Below the pieces are notes generated by a model. That model had not been told where the DNA came from. It ran no database searches and worked only from the letters and a program-made list of their open reading frames with translations. This document shows positions 14,081-21,097 of a stretch of 28,701 nt of DNA, one piece after another (position 1 is the first letter of the stretch; each line of letters begins with the position of its first letter). The DNA is taken from the NCBI GenBank assembly GCA_934591725.1, contig CAKTPR010000018.1, forward strand, positions 1 to 28,701, given 5' to 3'. A program made the translations under genes and the position numbers. The stretch is from an uncultured Oscillospiraceae bacterium. GTDB taxonomy: Bacteria; Bacillota; Clostridia; Oscillospirales; Oscillospiraceae.

Positions 14081-15993
14081 CGGTCTTTCTGTTCGTCTGC
14101 TCCATAGTCCTGCTCATGGTGGGGCACGCGCTGCGTCTCATGCGCTGGAGCTGCTTCATTAAGATATACGAGCGTCCTCCGGCCGGGGCGCTGCTGCGCT
14201 CCATGGCGCTCGGCTATGCGCTCAACTTCTTTGTACCGTTCAAGCTCGGCGATGTTTTCAGGGCGTACTATTCCGGCAAGCGCATGAAAAACGGCATCGG
14301 CTTCTCGCTCGCGACGGTCATCCTCGACCGTTTTCTCGACCTCATCGTCGTGGCGCTGCTGTTCGCGGTGCTTGCGTTTTCAAACGTCGGAAGAGACGCG
14401 GCGCGTGAATCCGCGCGCTTCTACTATATCGCCGCCGCCGCGGTGCTCGTGCTGCTGCTCATGGCGAACCTCTTCTCCTCCGCCATAAAGCGCGTCACGC
14501 TCAAGCTCTGCTCCGTGTTCAATGACCATATCAAGCTCAAGGGCGAGCGCTTTTTCTGGACGCTCATAAACACCTTCCGGGACATCCGCCGCATGAACTT
14601 TGCTGCGATCCTCGCCGGGACGGTCGGGATGTGGGTGTTCTACATAGGCTCATACGCGCTGTTTGCCGCGTTCATGCAGCGGCTTGGGTCGGATTATGCG
14701 CTTGTTGAGATCATCCTGTCGCTGTTCTCGCGCTCCAGTCTCGACCTCAGTGCGCTGACGGTCGCCGCATCAAGCTCGGCGGTGCTGAAAGAGCAGCTGT
14801 GGCTTGCGGTATACACGCTGCTGCCGTCGGTGATAATGTTCGCCGCGACGCTCACCAAAGCCTTCACAACGGTCGAAAAGCAGACCGGCTCGGTGGACGG
14901 CGGGTACCTCAAGATCCTCCCGCAGCTCGACGAAAAGGATCAGCTCAGCTTCCTTGACGACTATTTCAGCGCCGACCACCCGGAGCTCCTGCGTAAGCTC
15001 ACGGAGCTCAACCGCGGGATAAGCATAATCCGCGACTGCTCCTCCGGTTCAAACGCCTCGACGCTGCTGTGCATGGACAGCAGTGAAATGTTCTACCGCA
15101 AGTACGCTTTCGGCGCCGACGGGAAAAAGCTTGCCGAGCAGCTCGACTGGCTGACGGCGCACAGCGGCGCTCTTCCCCTGTGCGAGGTCATCCGCAGCGA
15201 GCGCGGCAGCGAATACTGCTGCTACGATATGCGCTACGAGAGCGACAGCTCATGTATGTTCCAGTATATCCACTCCCACCCGGTGCAGGCCGGGGAGCGC
15301 GTTCTCTCGTCGCTGCTCGAAAGCGTGCGCGGCAGGCTCTATGTGCTGAACGCGCGCCCTGCCGACGCAGAGCATATCAGCCGGTATATTTCCGCCAAGG
15401 TGACGGATAACCTGAGCTCCATCATGAGTTCAAGAGCTCTGGCGGAGCTGCTGTCTTATGACATGCTGACTATCAATCACAAGGAATACATGAACCTGCC
15501 GCGCCTGATGGGTATGTTCGAGCCGGAGCATCTCGCCGCTGTCTTTTCTGGGGATACCTACTGCGATATCCATGGCGACCTCACGATAGAAAACATCATC
15601 TGCACCGGCGGCGACGGCGGCTTCTACCTCATAGACCCGAACCCCGGCAACATCCATGAGTCCAGCTTTCTGGACTATGCAAAGCTTTTGCAGTCCCTGC
15701 ACGGCGGGTACGAGTTCATGATGAAGACCGATTCCGTGTCCGTCTCCGGCAGCAGCATCGACTTTGTGTATACGCGCTCTGCCGTATATGACCGGCTCTA
15801 TTCCTTCCTGCTGGGTTACTTTGAAGAGCACTTCACTCCGCAGGAGGTCAGAAGCATATTTTATCACGAGCTTGTGCATTGGCTGCGCCTGATGCCGTAC
15901 AAGCTGAGAAAGGACGCCCGCCGCGCCCCGATGTTCTATGCGGGGCTCGTAATGGCCGCAAATGATGTCTATAACCGCTTTGAAAAAAACTAA
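14077..15993 (+). CDS. Fusion protein: flippase-like membrane domain plus C-terminal phosphotransferase (APH/choline-kinase-like) domain
   Basis: The 638-residue protein has two unlike halves. Residues 1-270 have about six transmembrane helices with the motif LGYALNFFVPFKLGDVFRAYYSG, a signature of the lysylphosphatidylglycerol-synthase TM / flippase-like family, thought to move lipid-linked substrates or act in membrane lipid modification. After a linker, residues about 320-630 resemble an aminoglycoside/choline kinase fold. They carry an N-lobe with SGSNASTL and a candidate lysine, a catalytic loop HGDLTIENI (His499, Asp501, Asn506) and a metal-binding LIDPNPGNI segment (Asp520). DYAKLLQSLHGGYEF follows, common in small-molecule kinases. 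The kinase half should be cytoplasmic. The start is a GTG overlapping the previous stop as GTGA. I do not know a named family with this order, so joint kinase and lipid-substrate handling is a hypothesis. The HAD gene overlaps its end by about 32 bases. Confidence 0.85.
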   Translation: MTVFLFVCSIVLLMVGHALRLMRWSCFIKIYERPPAGALLRSMALGYALNFFVPFKLGDVFRAYYSGKRMKNGIGFSLATVILDRFLDLIVVALLFAVLAFSNVGRDAARESARFYYIAAAAVLVLLLMANLFSSAIKRVTLKLCSVFNDHIKLKGERFFWTLINTFRDIRRMNFAAILAGTVGMWVFYIGSYALFAAFMQRLGSDYALVEIILSLFSRSSLDLSALTVAASSSAVLKEQLWLAVYTLLPSVIMFAATLTKAFTTVEKQTGSVDGGYLKILPQLDEKDQLSFLDDYFSADHPELLRKLTELNRGISIIRDCSSGSNASTLLCMDSSEMFYRKYAFGADGKKLAEQLDWLTAHSGALPLCEVIRSERGSEYCCYDMRYESDSSCMFQYIHSHPVQAGERVLSSLLESVRGRLYVLNARPADAEHISRYISAKVTDNLSSIMSSRALAELLSYDMLTINHKEYMNLPRLMGMFEPEHLAAVFSGDTYCDIHGDLTIENIICTGGDGGFYLIDPNPGNIHESSFLDYAKLLQSLHGGYEFMMKTDSVSVSGSSIDFVYTRSAVYDRLYSFLLGYFEEHFTPQEVRSIFYHELVHWLRLMPYKLRKDARRAPMFYAGLVMAANDVYNRFEKN

Positions 15994-16549
15994 GCTTGCC
16001 ATGGTCGATCTCGACAACACGCTCGTGTTCACGATGAACGCAAACTTCGAGGCCTATAAGCGCGCCCTCAATGAGCACGGCTTTGACCTCACGAAGGAGC
16101 ACTACGCCAATTGCTGCGACGGCAGGAGCTACCGTGATTTTCTCCCCGACCTCGTCGGCGGCAGTGCGGAGCTTACCGAGGCTGTACATGAGCGGAAGAC
16201 CGAGCTCTACGCGGACTGCCTGAAGTCCGCCGAGCTGAACCGTCCCCTTGTCGATATTCTCCGCGCGATCAAGGGAGACTATTACATTGCCCTCGTCACC
16301 ACCGCGACACGGCGGAACGTTGAGCGCATACTTGAGCATTTCTCGCTTTCTGAGCTGTTCGACGCCGTCGTCACTCAGGAGGACGTTCTTCATGCAAAGC
16401 CCGACCCCTTCTGCTATAACATGGTGATCGAGCGCTTCGGCGTCGACCGCAGCCGGTGCATCATTTTTGAGGACTCCGCGTCCGGCGTTGCCGCCGCGCT
16501 CGCGAGCGGCTGCCAGACCTTCTGCGTCAGGAAAGGAGCCGTGCTATGA
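15962..16549 (+). CDS. HAD superfamily hydrolase (beta-phosphoglucomutase/phosphatase-like)
   Basis: The 195-residue protein has the HAD motifs in order: DLDNTLVF (Asp16, Asp18), a Thr in LVTTATRRN, the Lys of HAKPDPF and the acidic pair in IFEDSASGVAAALASG. An alpha-helical cap of about 65 residues follows motif I, as in HAD-IA enzymes such as phosphoglycolate phosphatases and beta-phosphoglucomutases. It likely dephosphorylates or isomerises a small phosphorylated metabolite. It begins inside the preceding fusion gene (overlap about 32 bases); the exact start is uncertain because no strong ribosome binding site is visible and a second ATG follows at once. Its stop overlaps the GtrA-like gene by four bases. 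Confidence 0.87.
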   Translation: MMSITALKKTKLAMVDLDNTLVFTMNANFEAYKRALNEHGFDLTKEHYANCCDGRSYRDFLPDLVGGSAELTEAVHERKTELYADCLKSAELNRPLVDILRAIKGDYYIALVTTATRRNVERILEHFSLSELFDAVVTQEDVLHAKPDPFCYNMVIERFGVDRSRCIIFEDSASGVAAALASGCQTFCVRKGAVL

Positions 16550-16980
16550 GTGCCGCGCCAAATAAGCTGCGCGCGCTGCTGATGCAGGCGCTGCGCTTTG
16601 TTGGGCTGAGCGGAATTGGCTGGCTGCTCGATTTCACGGTATACACGCTGCTCAGTACACGCGTTTCAAACCTTGCCGCCGTCAACATGATAAGCTCGCT
16701 CGTCGGCGCAAGCTTTGTGTTCGCGTTCTCCACGCGCTTTGTCTTCCGGGACAACCACCGCATCCCGCTTTTCTGGAAATACTGCGTGTATATCGCCTAT
16801 CAGATAGTGCTCATCATCCTCATTTCGCTGCTGCTGGCAAAGATAAACTCTCTGATAACCACGTATGTTTCCACCGCGCTGATCGTCAGATACTCCGCCA
16901 TTCTATCAAAGATCATCGTGACCCCGATCACCATGACGCTCAACTTCTTCGTCATGCGCTTTGCGATAGAAAAGCTGTGA
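16546..16980 (+). CDS. GtrA-like family membrane protein
   Basis: The 144-residue protein has four transmembrane helices with GtrA features: RFVGLSGIGWLLDFTVYTLL at the first helix, NMISSLVGASFVFAFSTRFVF in the second and a C-terminal helix ending NFFVMRF. GtrA proteins are thought to help flip or supply polyprenyl-phosphate-linked sugar made by a GtrB-type transferase. Its ATG overlaps the HAD stop as ATGA and follows AGGAAAGGAG. It is the last gene of the operon, closed by the hairpin at 16987-17016. Together with the GT2 and the divergent GT-C-like gene it mirrors a GtrA/GtrB/GtrC set. Confidence 0.88.
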   Translation: MSAAPNKLRALLMQALRFVGLSGIGWLLDFTVYTLLSTRVSNLAAVNMISSLVGASFVFAFSTRFVFRDNHRIPLFWKYCVYIAYQIVLIILISLLLAKINSLITTYVSTALIVRYSAILSKIIVTPITMTLNFFVMRFAIEKL

Positions 16981-16986
16981 AATCTT

Positions 16987-17019
16987 AATCAGCTCCGATG
17001 TAAGTCGGAGCTGATTTAA
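16987..17019 (+). terminator. Hairpin terminator after the glycan operon
   Basis: AATCAGCTCCGA (16987-16998) and TCGGAGCTGATT (17005-17016) form a perfect 12-bp stem with a six-base loop. The tail is short (TTTAAT), so termination may be incomplete. Confidence 0.75.
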
Positions 17020-17050
17020 TATATGCGGCACAAGCTCTACGGAGCGTTCA

Positions 17051-17079
17051 TTGAAAAAACAGTCACCCCGCATTACACT
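17051..17079 (+). promoter_or_regulatory. Sigma-A promoter of the XRE-type regulator gene
   Basis: TTGAAA (17051-17056) and TACACT (17074-17079) are separated by 17 bases. The -10 is about 20 bases before the start codon's ribosome binding site CGGAGG at 17086-17091. Confidence 0.68.
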
Positions 17080-17099
17080 GTGCCTCGGAGGTGCTCATT

Positions 17100-17684
17100 A
17101 TGGATCAAATAAAAACCGGAAGACTCATCCGCTCTCTGCGTACCGGGCGTGGCATGACTCAGGCGGAGCTCGCGCAGCTCGTAGGCGTGAGCGATAAGGC
17201 CGTCTCCAAGTGGGAGCGCGGCTGCGGCGCGCCCGACCTGTCCCTGTTCCCGCCGCTCTCGCAGGCTCTCGGAGTGGACATGGAAGCTCTGTTCCGGGGT
17301 GAAATGGAGGAAAACGAAGTGAGCCGCGGCAATATGAAAAAGCTGAAATTCTATGTATGTCCCGACTGCGGGAACCTTGTGTTCTCAACGGAGGAGGCCG
17401 ATGTCAGCTGCTGCGGCAGAACGCTCAGCGCCGTTGTGCCGCAGCAGGCCGCCGAGGATGAAAAACTCTCCGTTTACACAAGCGGCGGCGAATGGTGCAT
17501 AAGCTCAGCGCATGAGATGCGCCGGGAACACTATATCTCTTTTGTCGCTTTCCTCACCGGGGATACGCTCATCGTGAAGAAGCTTTACCCCGAATGGGGA
17601 CTTGAGACAACGCTGCCTTTCTTCTCCCACGGGACTCTGCTCTGGTACTGTACAAAGCACGGTCTTTTCAGTCAGCAGATATAG
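17100..17684 (+). CDS. XRE-family regulator fused to a desulfoferrodoxin/superoxide-reductase-like domain
   Basis: The 194-residue protein has an N-terminal XRE helix-turn-helix (residues 5-60: GRGMTQAELAQLVGVSDKAVSKWERG). A linker of about 20 residues follows. Then comes a desulforedoxin-like Cys4 site CPDC...SCCG (Cys87, 90, 104, 105) and a superoxide-reductase-like fold with HEMRREHYI (His138, His144) and CTKHGLF (Cys184, His187). In true superoxide reductases a further histidine follows Glu-Lys at the start of the second domain; here the same place reads EKL (Leu123). One iron-ligand histidine therefore seems lost, by eye alignment. Related fusions occur in Clostridia. The likely role is iron-dependent redox or oxygen sensing, but that is inferred. 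The ATG at 17100 fits the ribosome binding site at 17086-17091 better than the GTG at 17091. Confidence 0.83.
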   Translation: MDQIKTGRLIRSLRTGRGMTQAELAQLVGVSDKAVSKWERGCGAPDLSLFPPLSQALGVDMEALFRGEMEENEVSRGNMKKLKFYVCPDCGNLVFSTEEADVSCCGRTLSAVVPQQAAEDEKLSVYTSGGEWCISSAHEMRREHYISFVAFLTGDTLIVKKLYPEWGLETTLPFFSHGTLLWYCTKHGLFSQQI

Positions 17685-17701
17685 CAGGCAGAGTACTCAA
17701 G

Positions 17702-17747
17702 CTAACAGGGTGCGGTTCAAATACCGCACCCTGTTAGTAGTTCTTAT
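17702..17747. terminator. Terminator between convergent regulator and cinA genes
   Basis: A perfect 15-bp stem pairs CTAACAGGGTGCGGT (17702-17716) with ACCGCACCCTGTTAG (17723-17737) around the loop TCAAAT. The tail TAGTTCTTAT is only moderately T-rich on the right, so strength is uncertain, but the position between convergent genes fits. Confidence 0.82.
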
Positions 17748-17764
17748 ATAGAATTTCTGTTGGT

Positions 17765-19021
17765 TTACATAACGTTTATTTCACTCAACCAGCGGCGCAT
17801 CATGTCATAGATATGGTTGCCTGCCATGCGGCGGATGAAGCTGCGTGTGCGCATAGCGCCCATGTGCAGCTCCTTGACAAAGGTCTTGCCATCGACCGCG
17901 ATGGAGGCAAACACCGTGCCGACCTCGTGCACGCCGTCGCCGTCGGGGCCTGCAAGCCCGGTCACGCCGACGCCTATATCTGTCCCCAGCAATGTGCGGA
18001 CATTCTCGGCCATTGCTTTCGCGACCTCGTAGCTCACCGCGCCCTTTTCCTCAATAAGCGCCGGGTCGATGCCGAGCAGCTTCGCCTTGGCTTCGTTTGT
18101 GTAGGTCACAACGCCGCCCTTGAAAAACGCGCTCGCTCCGGGCATATCGGTAAAGCGCTTTGCAAGTTCACCGCCGGTGCAGCTCTCCGCGGCGGAGAAG
18201 GTCATGCCCTTCTCGCGCAGCAGCTTTATGACGCTCTCTTCGATGCAATCTACGTCCACGCCGTAGACCACATCGCCGAGACGCTGCATCACGTGCTCCA
18301 TCACAGGGGCGATCATTTCCTCGGCCTCGGCCTCGCTCTTTGCCTTGGCGGTTATCTGGAGAAGACAGTCGCACTCCTTGGCGTAGGGCGCCATGGTTGG
18401 GTTCGTCATGCGGTTCATTTCCTCGGCAAAGATATCGTCGACGGAGCTTTCGCCAAGGCCGAAGATGCGCACCGAGTGCGACACGATAAGCTCTTCCGAA
18501 AGCTTGCGCAGGTACGGCAGCGCGCTCTCGCGGAACATGGCGTTGCACTCCTTGGGCGGGCCGGGGATCATGACGACGATCTTGCCGTCCTTCTCAAAGC
18601 CGCAGCCGGGAGCAGTGCCGCAGTTATTGTGGAACACCGTGCAGCCCTCCGGGAGCATGGCCTGAGTGAAATTATTGTCGGTGAACTTCTTGCCGTAGCG
18701 GATGTAATCATACAGTCCCTCGCGCTCGGCTTTGTTCTCGACGAGCTTCCGTCCGAAGGCTTCGGCGAGGATCTGCTTTGTGAGGTCATCGCAGGTAGGG
18801 CCGAGGCCGCCGGTCGTGATGATAATGTCCGCGCGGCTCTTCGCCGTCTCCACGCACTTGCGCAGCCGCTCAGGGTTATCGCCGACGACGGTGTGGTACT
18901 TCACGTTTATGCCGATCTTCGAGAGCATTTCCGAAATATCCCGCGCGTCAGTGTTCGTCACGTGGCCGAGCAGCAGCTCGGTGCCGACAGAGATTATCTC
19001 AGTATCGTAGCTCTTATTCAT
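17765..19021 (-). CDS. cinA: CinA family protein (competence/damage-inducible; NMN deamidase-like domain)
   Basis: The 418-residue protein has the two-domain CinA plan. The N-terminal MoaB/MogA-like domain carries IISVGTELLLGHVTNTDA and TTGGLGPTCDD (71-79). The C-terminal CinA domain (about 256-410) carries the nucleophile segment SAAESCTGGELAKRF and GVTGLAGPDG. The C-terminal domain belongs to NMN amidohydrolases, which recycle the nicotinamide mononucleotide made by NAD-dependent DNA ligase; the N-terminal domain has pyrophosphatase activity in relatives. The length is normal. The gene overlaps the end of thiI by eight bases, so the two are co-transcribed and probably translationally coupled. 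It ends 28 bases before the terminator stem. Confidence 0.95.
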   Translation of the reverse strand: MNKSYDTEIISVGTELLLGHVTNTDARDISEMLSKIGINVKYHTVVGDNPERLRKCVETAKSRADIIITTGGLGPTCDDLTKQILAEAFGRKLVENKAEREGLYDYIRYGKKFTDNNFTQAMLPEGCTVFHNNCGTAPGCGFEKDGKIVVMIPGPPKECNAMFRESALPYLRKLSEELIVSHSVRIFGLGESSVDDIFAEEMNRMTNPTMAPYAKECDCLLQITAKAKSEAEAEEMIAPVMEHVMQRLGDVVYGVDVDCIEESVIKLLREKGMTFSAAESCTGGELAKRFTDMPGASAFFKGGVVTYTNEAKAKLLGIDPALIEEKGAVSYEVAKAMAENVRTLLGTDIGVGVTGLAGPDGDGVHEVGTVFASIAVDGKTFVKELHMGAMRTRSFIRRMAGNHIYDMMRRWLSEINVM

Positions 19022-20186
19022 GATCCAGCTCTATCCTTTCGATTCCCTCGATTGCCTCGGCGACAAGCGCGTCGACATCCAGCTTCGACTCCGCGCGCTC
19101 GACCTCGCTTATCTTCGGGCGCGTCCTCGGATGGCGCGGGGTAAAGACGGTGCAGCAGTCCTCATACGGCAGTATGGACGTCTCAAAGGTGCCGATCTGC
19201 CTTGCGCGCTCGACTATCTCCTCCTTGTCCATGCCGATAAGCGGCTGGAGTATCGGCAGCGTCATGACAGCCTGCGTGGAGGCCATGGCCTCCATGGTCT
19301 GGCTTGCGACCTGACCGAGGTTTTCGCCGGTGACGATGGCCTTGGCGTTGCTGCGCTGGGCGATCTGCTCGGCGATGCGCATCATGAAGCGGCGCATTAT
19401 CAGCGTGAAATACTCCTCAGGGCACTTGTCGCGTATCTCCTCCTGAATGTGCGTGAAGGGCACGACCTCCATCGTCATCTTCCCGCAGTACTCGGTGAGC
19501 AGGCGGCCAAGCTCGATGACCTTATCCTTCGCCTGCTGGGAGGTATACGGGAAGGAGAAGAAATGCACCGGGATAAGATGCACACCGCGCTTTGCAATCA
19601 TGTAGGTGGACACGGGGCTGTCGATGCCGCCGGAGAGAAGCGTCACTGCGGTGCCGCTGCATCCGACCGGCAGTCCGCCCGCGCCATGTACCGGCATGGC
19701 GTGTACGTATGCCGCAAGGTCGCGAACCTCGATGTGGACAACAAGCTCCGGATCGTGCACATCGACCTCGATATCCTCATAAGCGTCGCTCAGGGCATTG
19801 CCGACATACTGGCTCAGCTCGATGCTCGTCATCGGGAAAGTCTTGTCGCTGCGGCGCGTCTCGACCTTGAAGCTCTTCGCGCGCAGCATATCCTCGCGCA
19901 GATACTCAATGGCGAGCTTTGCTATCGCGTCCTTGTCCTTCTCGCAGGCGGCGGCGCGTGTCAGACTTATTACGCCGAACACCTTCTTGAGTGCCTCGAA
20001 CGCGGTATCCATATCGGCTCCGTCCTCGCCCTCGACATAGATTATCGACTGAAGGCAGTAGACGCGGAACTTACCTATCGGTGCAAGGCGGCGGCGGACG
20101 TTCGCCGTCAGCTTCTGTTCAAAGCTTCTCCTGTTAAGCCCCTTGAGGACTATTTCGCCCAGTTTGAGCAGAATTATATCATTCAT
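19014..20186 (-). CDS. thiI: tRNA 4-thiouridine synthetase ThiI (without rhodanese domain)
   Basis: The 390-residue enzyme has an N-terminal ferredoxin-like domain (MNDIILLKLGEIVLKGLNRR), a THUMP RNA-binding domain (about 60-165) and a PP-loop SGGIDSPVS (185-193) that adenylates uridine 8 of tRNA before sulfur insertion. The C-terminal rhodanese domain of Escherichia coli ThiI is absent, as in most Firmicutes, where a dedicated cysteine desulfurase can donate sulfur. No desulfurase gene is in view. The ATG at 20186 was chosen because AAGGAG lies eight to nine bases upstream; a longer open frame would begin 15 codons earlier without a site. It overlaps cinA by eight bases. The region before it is AT-rich and shared with the TauE promoter, but no strong sigma-A pair is obvious for thiI. 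Confidence 0.93.
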   Translation of the reverse strand: MNDIILLKLGEIVLKGLNRRSFEQKLTANVRRRLAPIGKFRVYCLQSIIYVEGEDGADMDTAFEALKKVFGVISLTRAAACEKDKDAIAKLAIEYLREDMLRAKSFKVETRRSDKTFPMTSIELSQYVGNALSDAYEDIEVDVHDPELVVHIEVRDLAAYVHAMPVHGAGGLPVGCSGTAVTLLSGGIDSPVSTYMIAKRGVHLIPVHFFSFPYTSQQAKDKVIELGRLLTEYCGKMTMEVVPFTHIQEEIRDKCPEEYFTLIMRRFMMRIAEQIAQRSNAKAIVTGENLGQVASQTMEAMASTQAVMTLPILQPLIGMDKEEIVERARQIGTFETSILPYEDCCTVFTPRHPRTRPKISEVERAESKLDVDALVAEAIEGIERIELDHE

Positions 20187-20258
20187 CTGTACATCTCCTT
20201 GGTTTTCAGACAGTAAATTATATTTTAGCATACTATTTCAAAAAACGCCATACATAAG

Positions 20259-20287
20259 TTGACAATACCGGTAAACCGGACTACAAT
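20259..20287 (+). promoter_or_regulatory. Strong sigma-A promoter of the TauE/SafE gene with operator-like palindrome in spacer
   Basis: Perfect TTGACA (20259-20264) and TACAAT (20282-20287) are 17 bases apart. The spacer contains CCGGT (20268-20272), AA, ACCGG (20275-20279), a 5-2-5 inverted repeat in exactly the place a repressor would bind. No regulator gene lies nearby. Confidence 0.85.
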
Positions 20288-20323
20288 ATCCGCATTCTGT
20301 AATAGATTGTCGAGATCAGAAAA

Positions 20324-21046
20324 ATGATTGAGTATCTAATTGTAGCGCTCGCCGCGCTCATATCCGGTGCCGTTCAGGGCAGCTGCGGCTTCGGCGCGGG
20401 AATTATCCTGATGATCGCGCTGCCGTTTTATTACCCACTGAGTCAGGCCGCGGGCGTCTCCTGCATCATGAACATCGCACTCATTGCGGCGATGGTGCTG
20501 CGCTACCGCAAGCACATAAATCTGCGCAAGGTCATTCTTCCGCTACTGCTGTATGCCGCGGTCGCAACGGCGGCTATCAGGCTTGCGCCGTATGTCGATC
20601 AGGCGCTGCTCAAACGCTGCTTCGGCGGCTTCCTTATCCTGCTGGCGCTGTACCATTTCTTCCTACATGGGAAGGATCACGGCAAGTGGAGCATATGGGT
20701 CAGCGCCGCGGCAATAATTTTCTCCGGCGTGTGCAGCGGTCTGTTTGCCGTCGGCGGCCCGCTGATGGCGGTCTACTACCTCGCCAATACCGACAGCAAG
20801 GAGGAATACCTCGCGACCATTGAGACGCTGTTTCTGCTGAACAATATCTGGAGCAGCTATGTGCGCATAAGAAACGGCATAGTCACAGCGGCGGAGCTGC
20901 CGGTGATCCTCTTCGGCTCGGTGTTCATCCTCCTCGGCTTTCTTATCGCCAACCGCGTTGTCGATAAGCTTGACGATAGGCGCATGGGCTTTGCCGTCTA
21001 CACTGCCGTCGGCATCAGCGGCTTATTGAATCTGCTTGGGTTATAA
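20324..21046 (+). CDS. TauE/SafE family permease (sulfite/sulfur-compound exporter-like)
   Basis: The 240-residue protein has about eight transmembrane helices with the family features: an N-terminal helix and GAVQGSCGFGAGIILMIALPF, then FAVGGPLMAVYYLA in the second half. TauE/SafE proteins export or import small sulfur-containing anions or related organic acids across the cytoplasmic membrane. The next gene upstream on the other strand is thiI, which uses sulfur, but no functional link is shown. The ribosome binding site is weak (GAGAT before the ATG at 20324), whereas the promoter at 20259-20287 is strong. It is monocistronic, closed by the palindromic terminator at 21056-21092. Confidence 0.9.
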   Translation: MIEYLIVALAALISGAVQGSCGFGAGIILMIALPFYYPLSQAAGVSCIMNIALIAAMVLRYRKHINLRKVILPLLLYAAVATAAIRLAPYVDQALLKRCFGGFLILLALYHFFLHGKDHGKWSIWVSAAAIIFSGVCSGLFAVGGPLMAVYYLANTDSKEEYLATIETLFLLNNIWSSYVRIRNGIVTAAELPVILFGSVFILLGFLIANRVVDKLDDRRMGFAVYTAVGISGLLNLLGL

Positions 21047-21055
21047 AATTAGGTC

Positions 21056-21092
21056 AAAAAAATTACCGTCCCGCGGGACGGTAATTTTTTTG
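21056..21092. terminator. Bidirectional palindromic terminator
   Basis: Arms AAAAATTACCGTCCCG (21056-21071) and CGGGACGGTAATTTTT (21072-21087) form one continuous palindrome, with the four central bases as loop and A/T runs on both sides. It serves the TauE gene from the left and the surface-protein gene from the right. Confidence 0.92.
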
Positions 21093-21097
21093 TTTAT

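Noticed and set aside
14077..15993. Antibiotic resistance by aminoglycoside phosphotransferase
   Set aside because: The kinase-like domain is fused to a membrane domain and embedded in a glycan operon. The HGD/IDP motifs are shared by many small-molecule kinases.
17813..19144. Long open frame on the plus strand opposite cinA and the end of thiI
   Set aside because: Its length comes from GC-rich codon bias on the opposite strand. It has no ribosome binding site and its translation has no family resemblance, while cinA and thiI on the minus strand are complete and well conserved.
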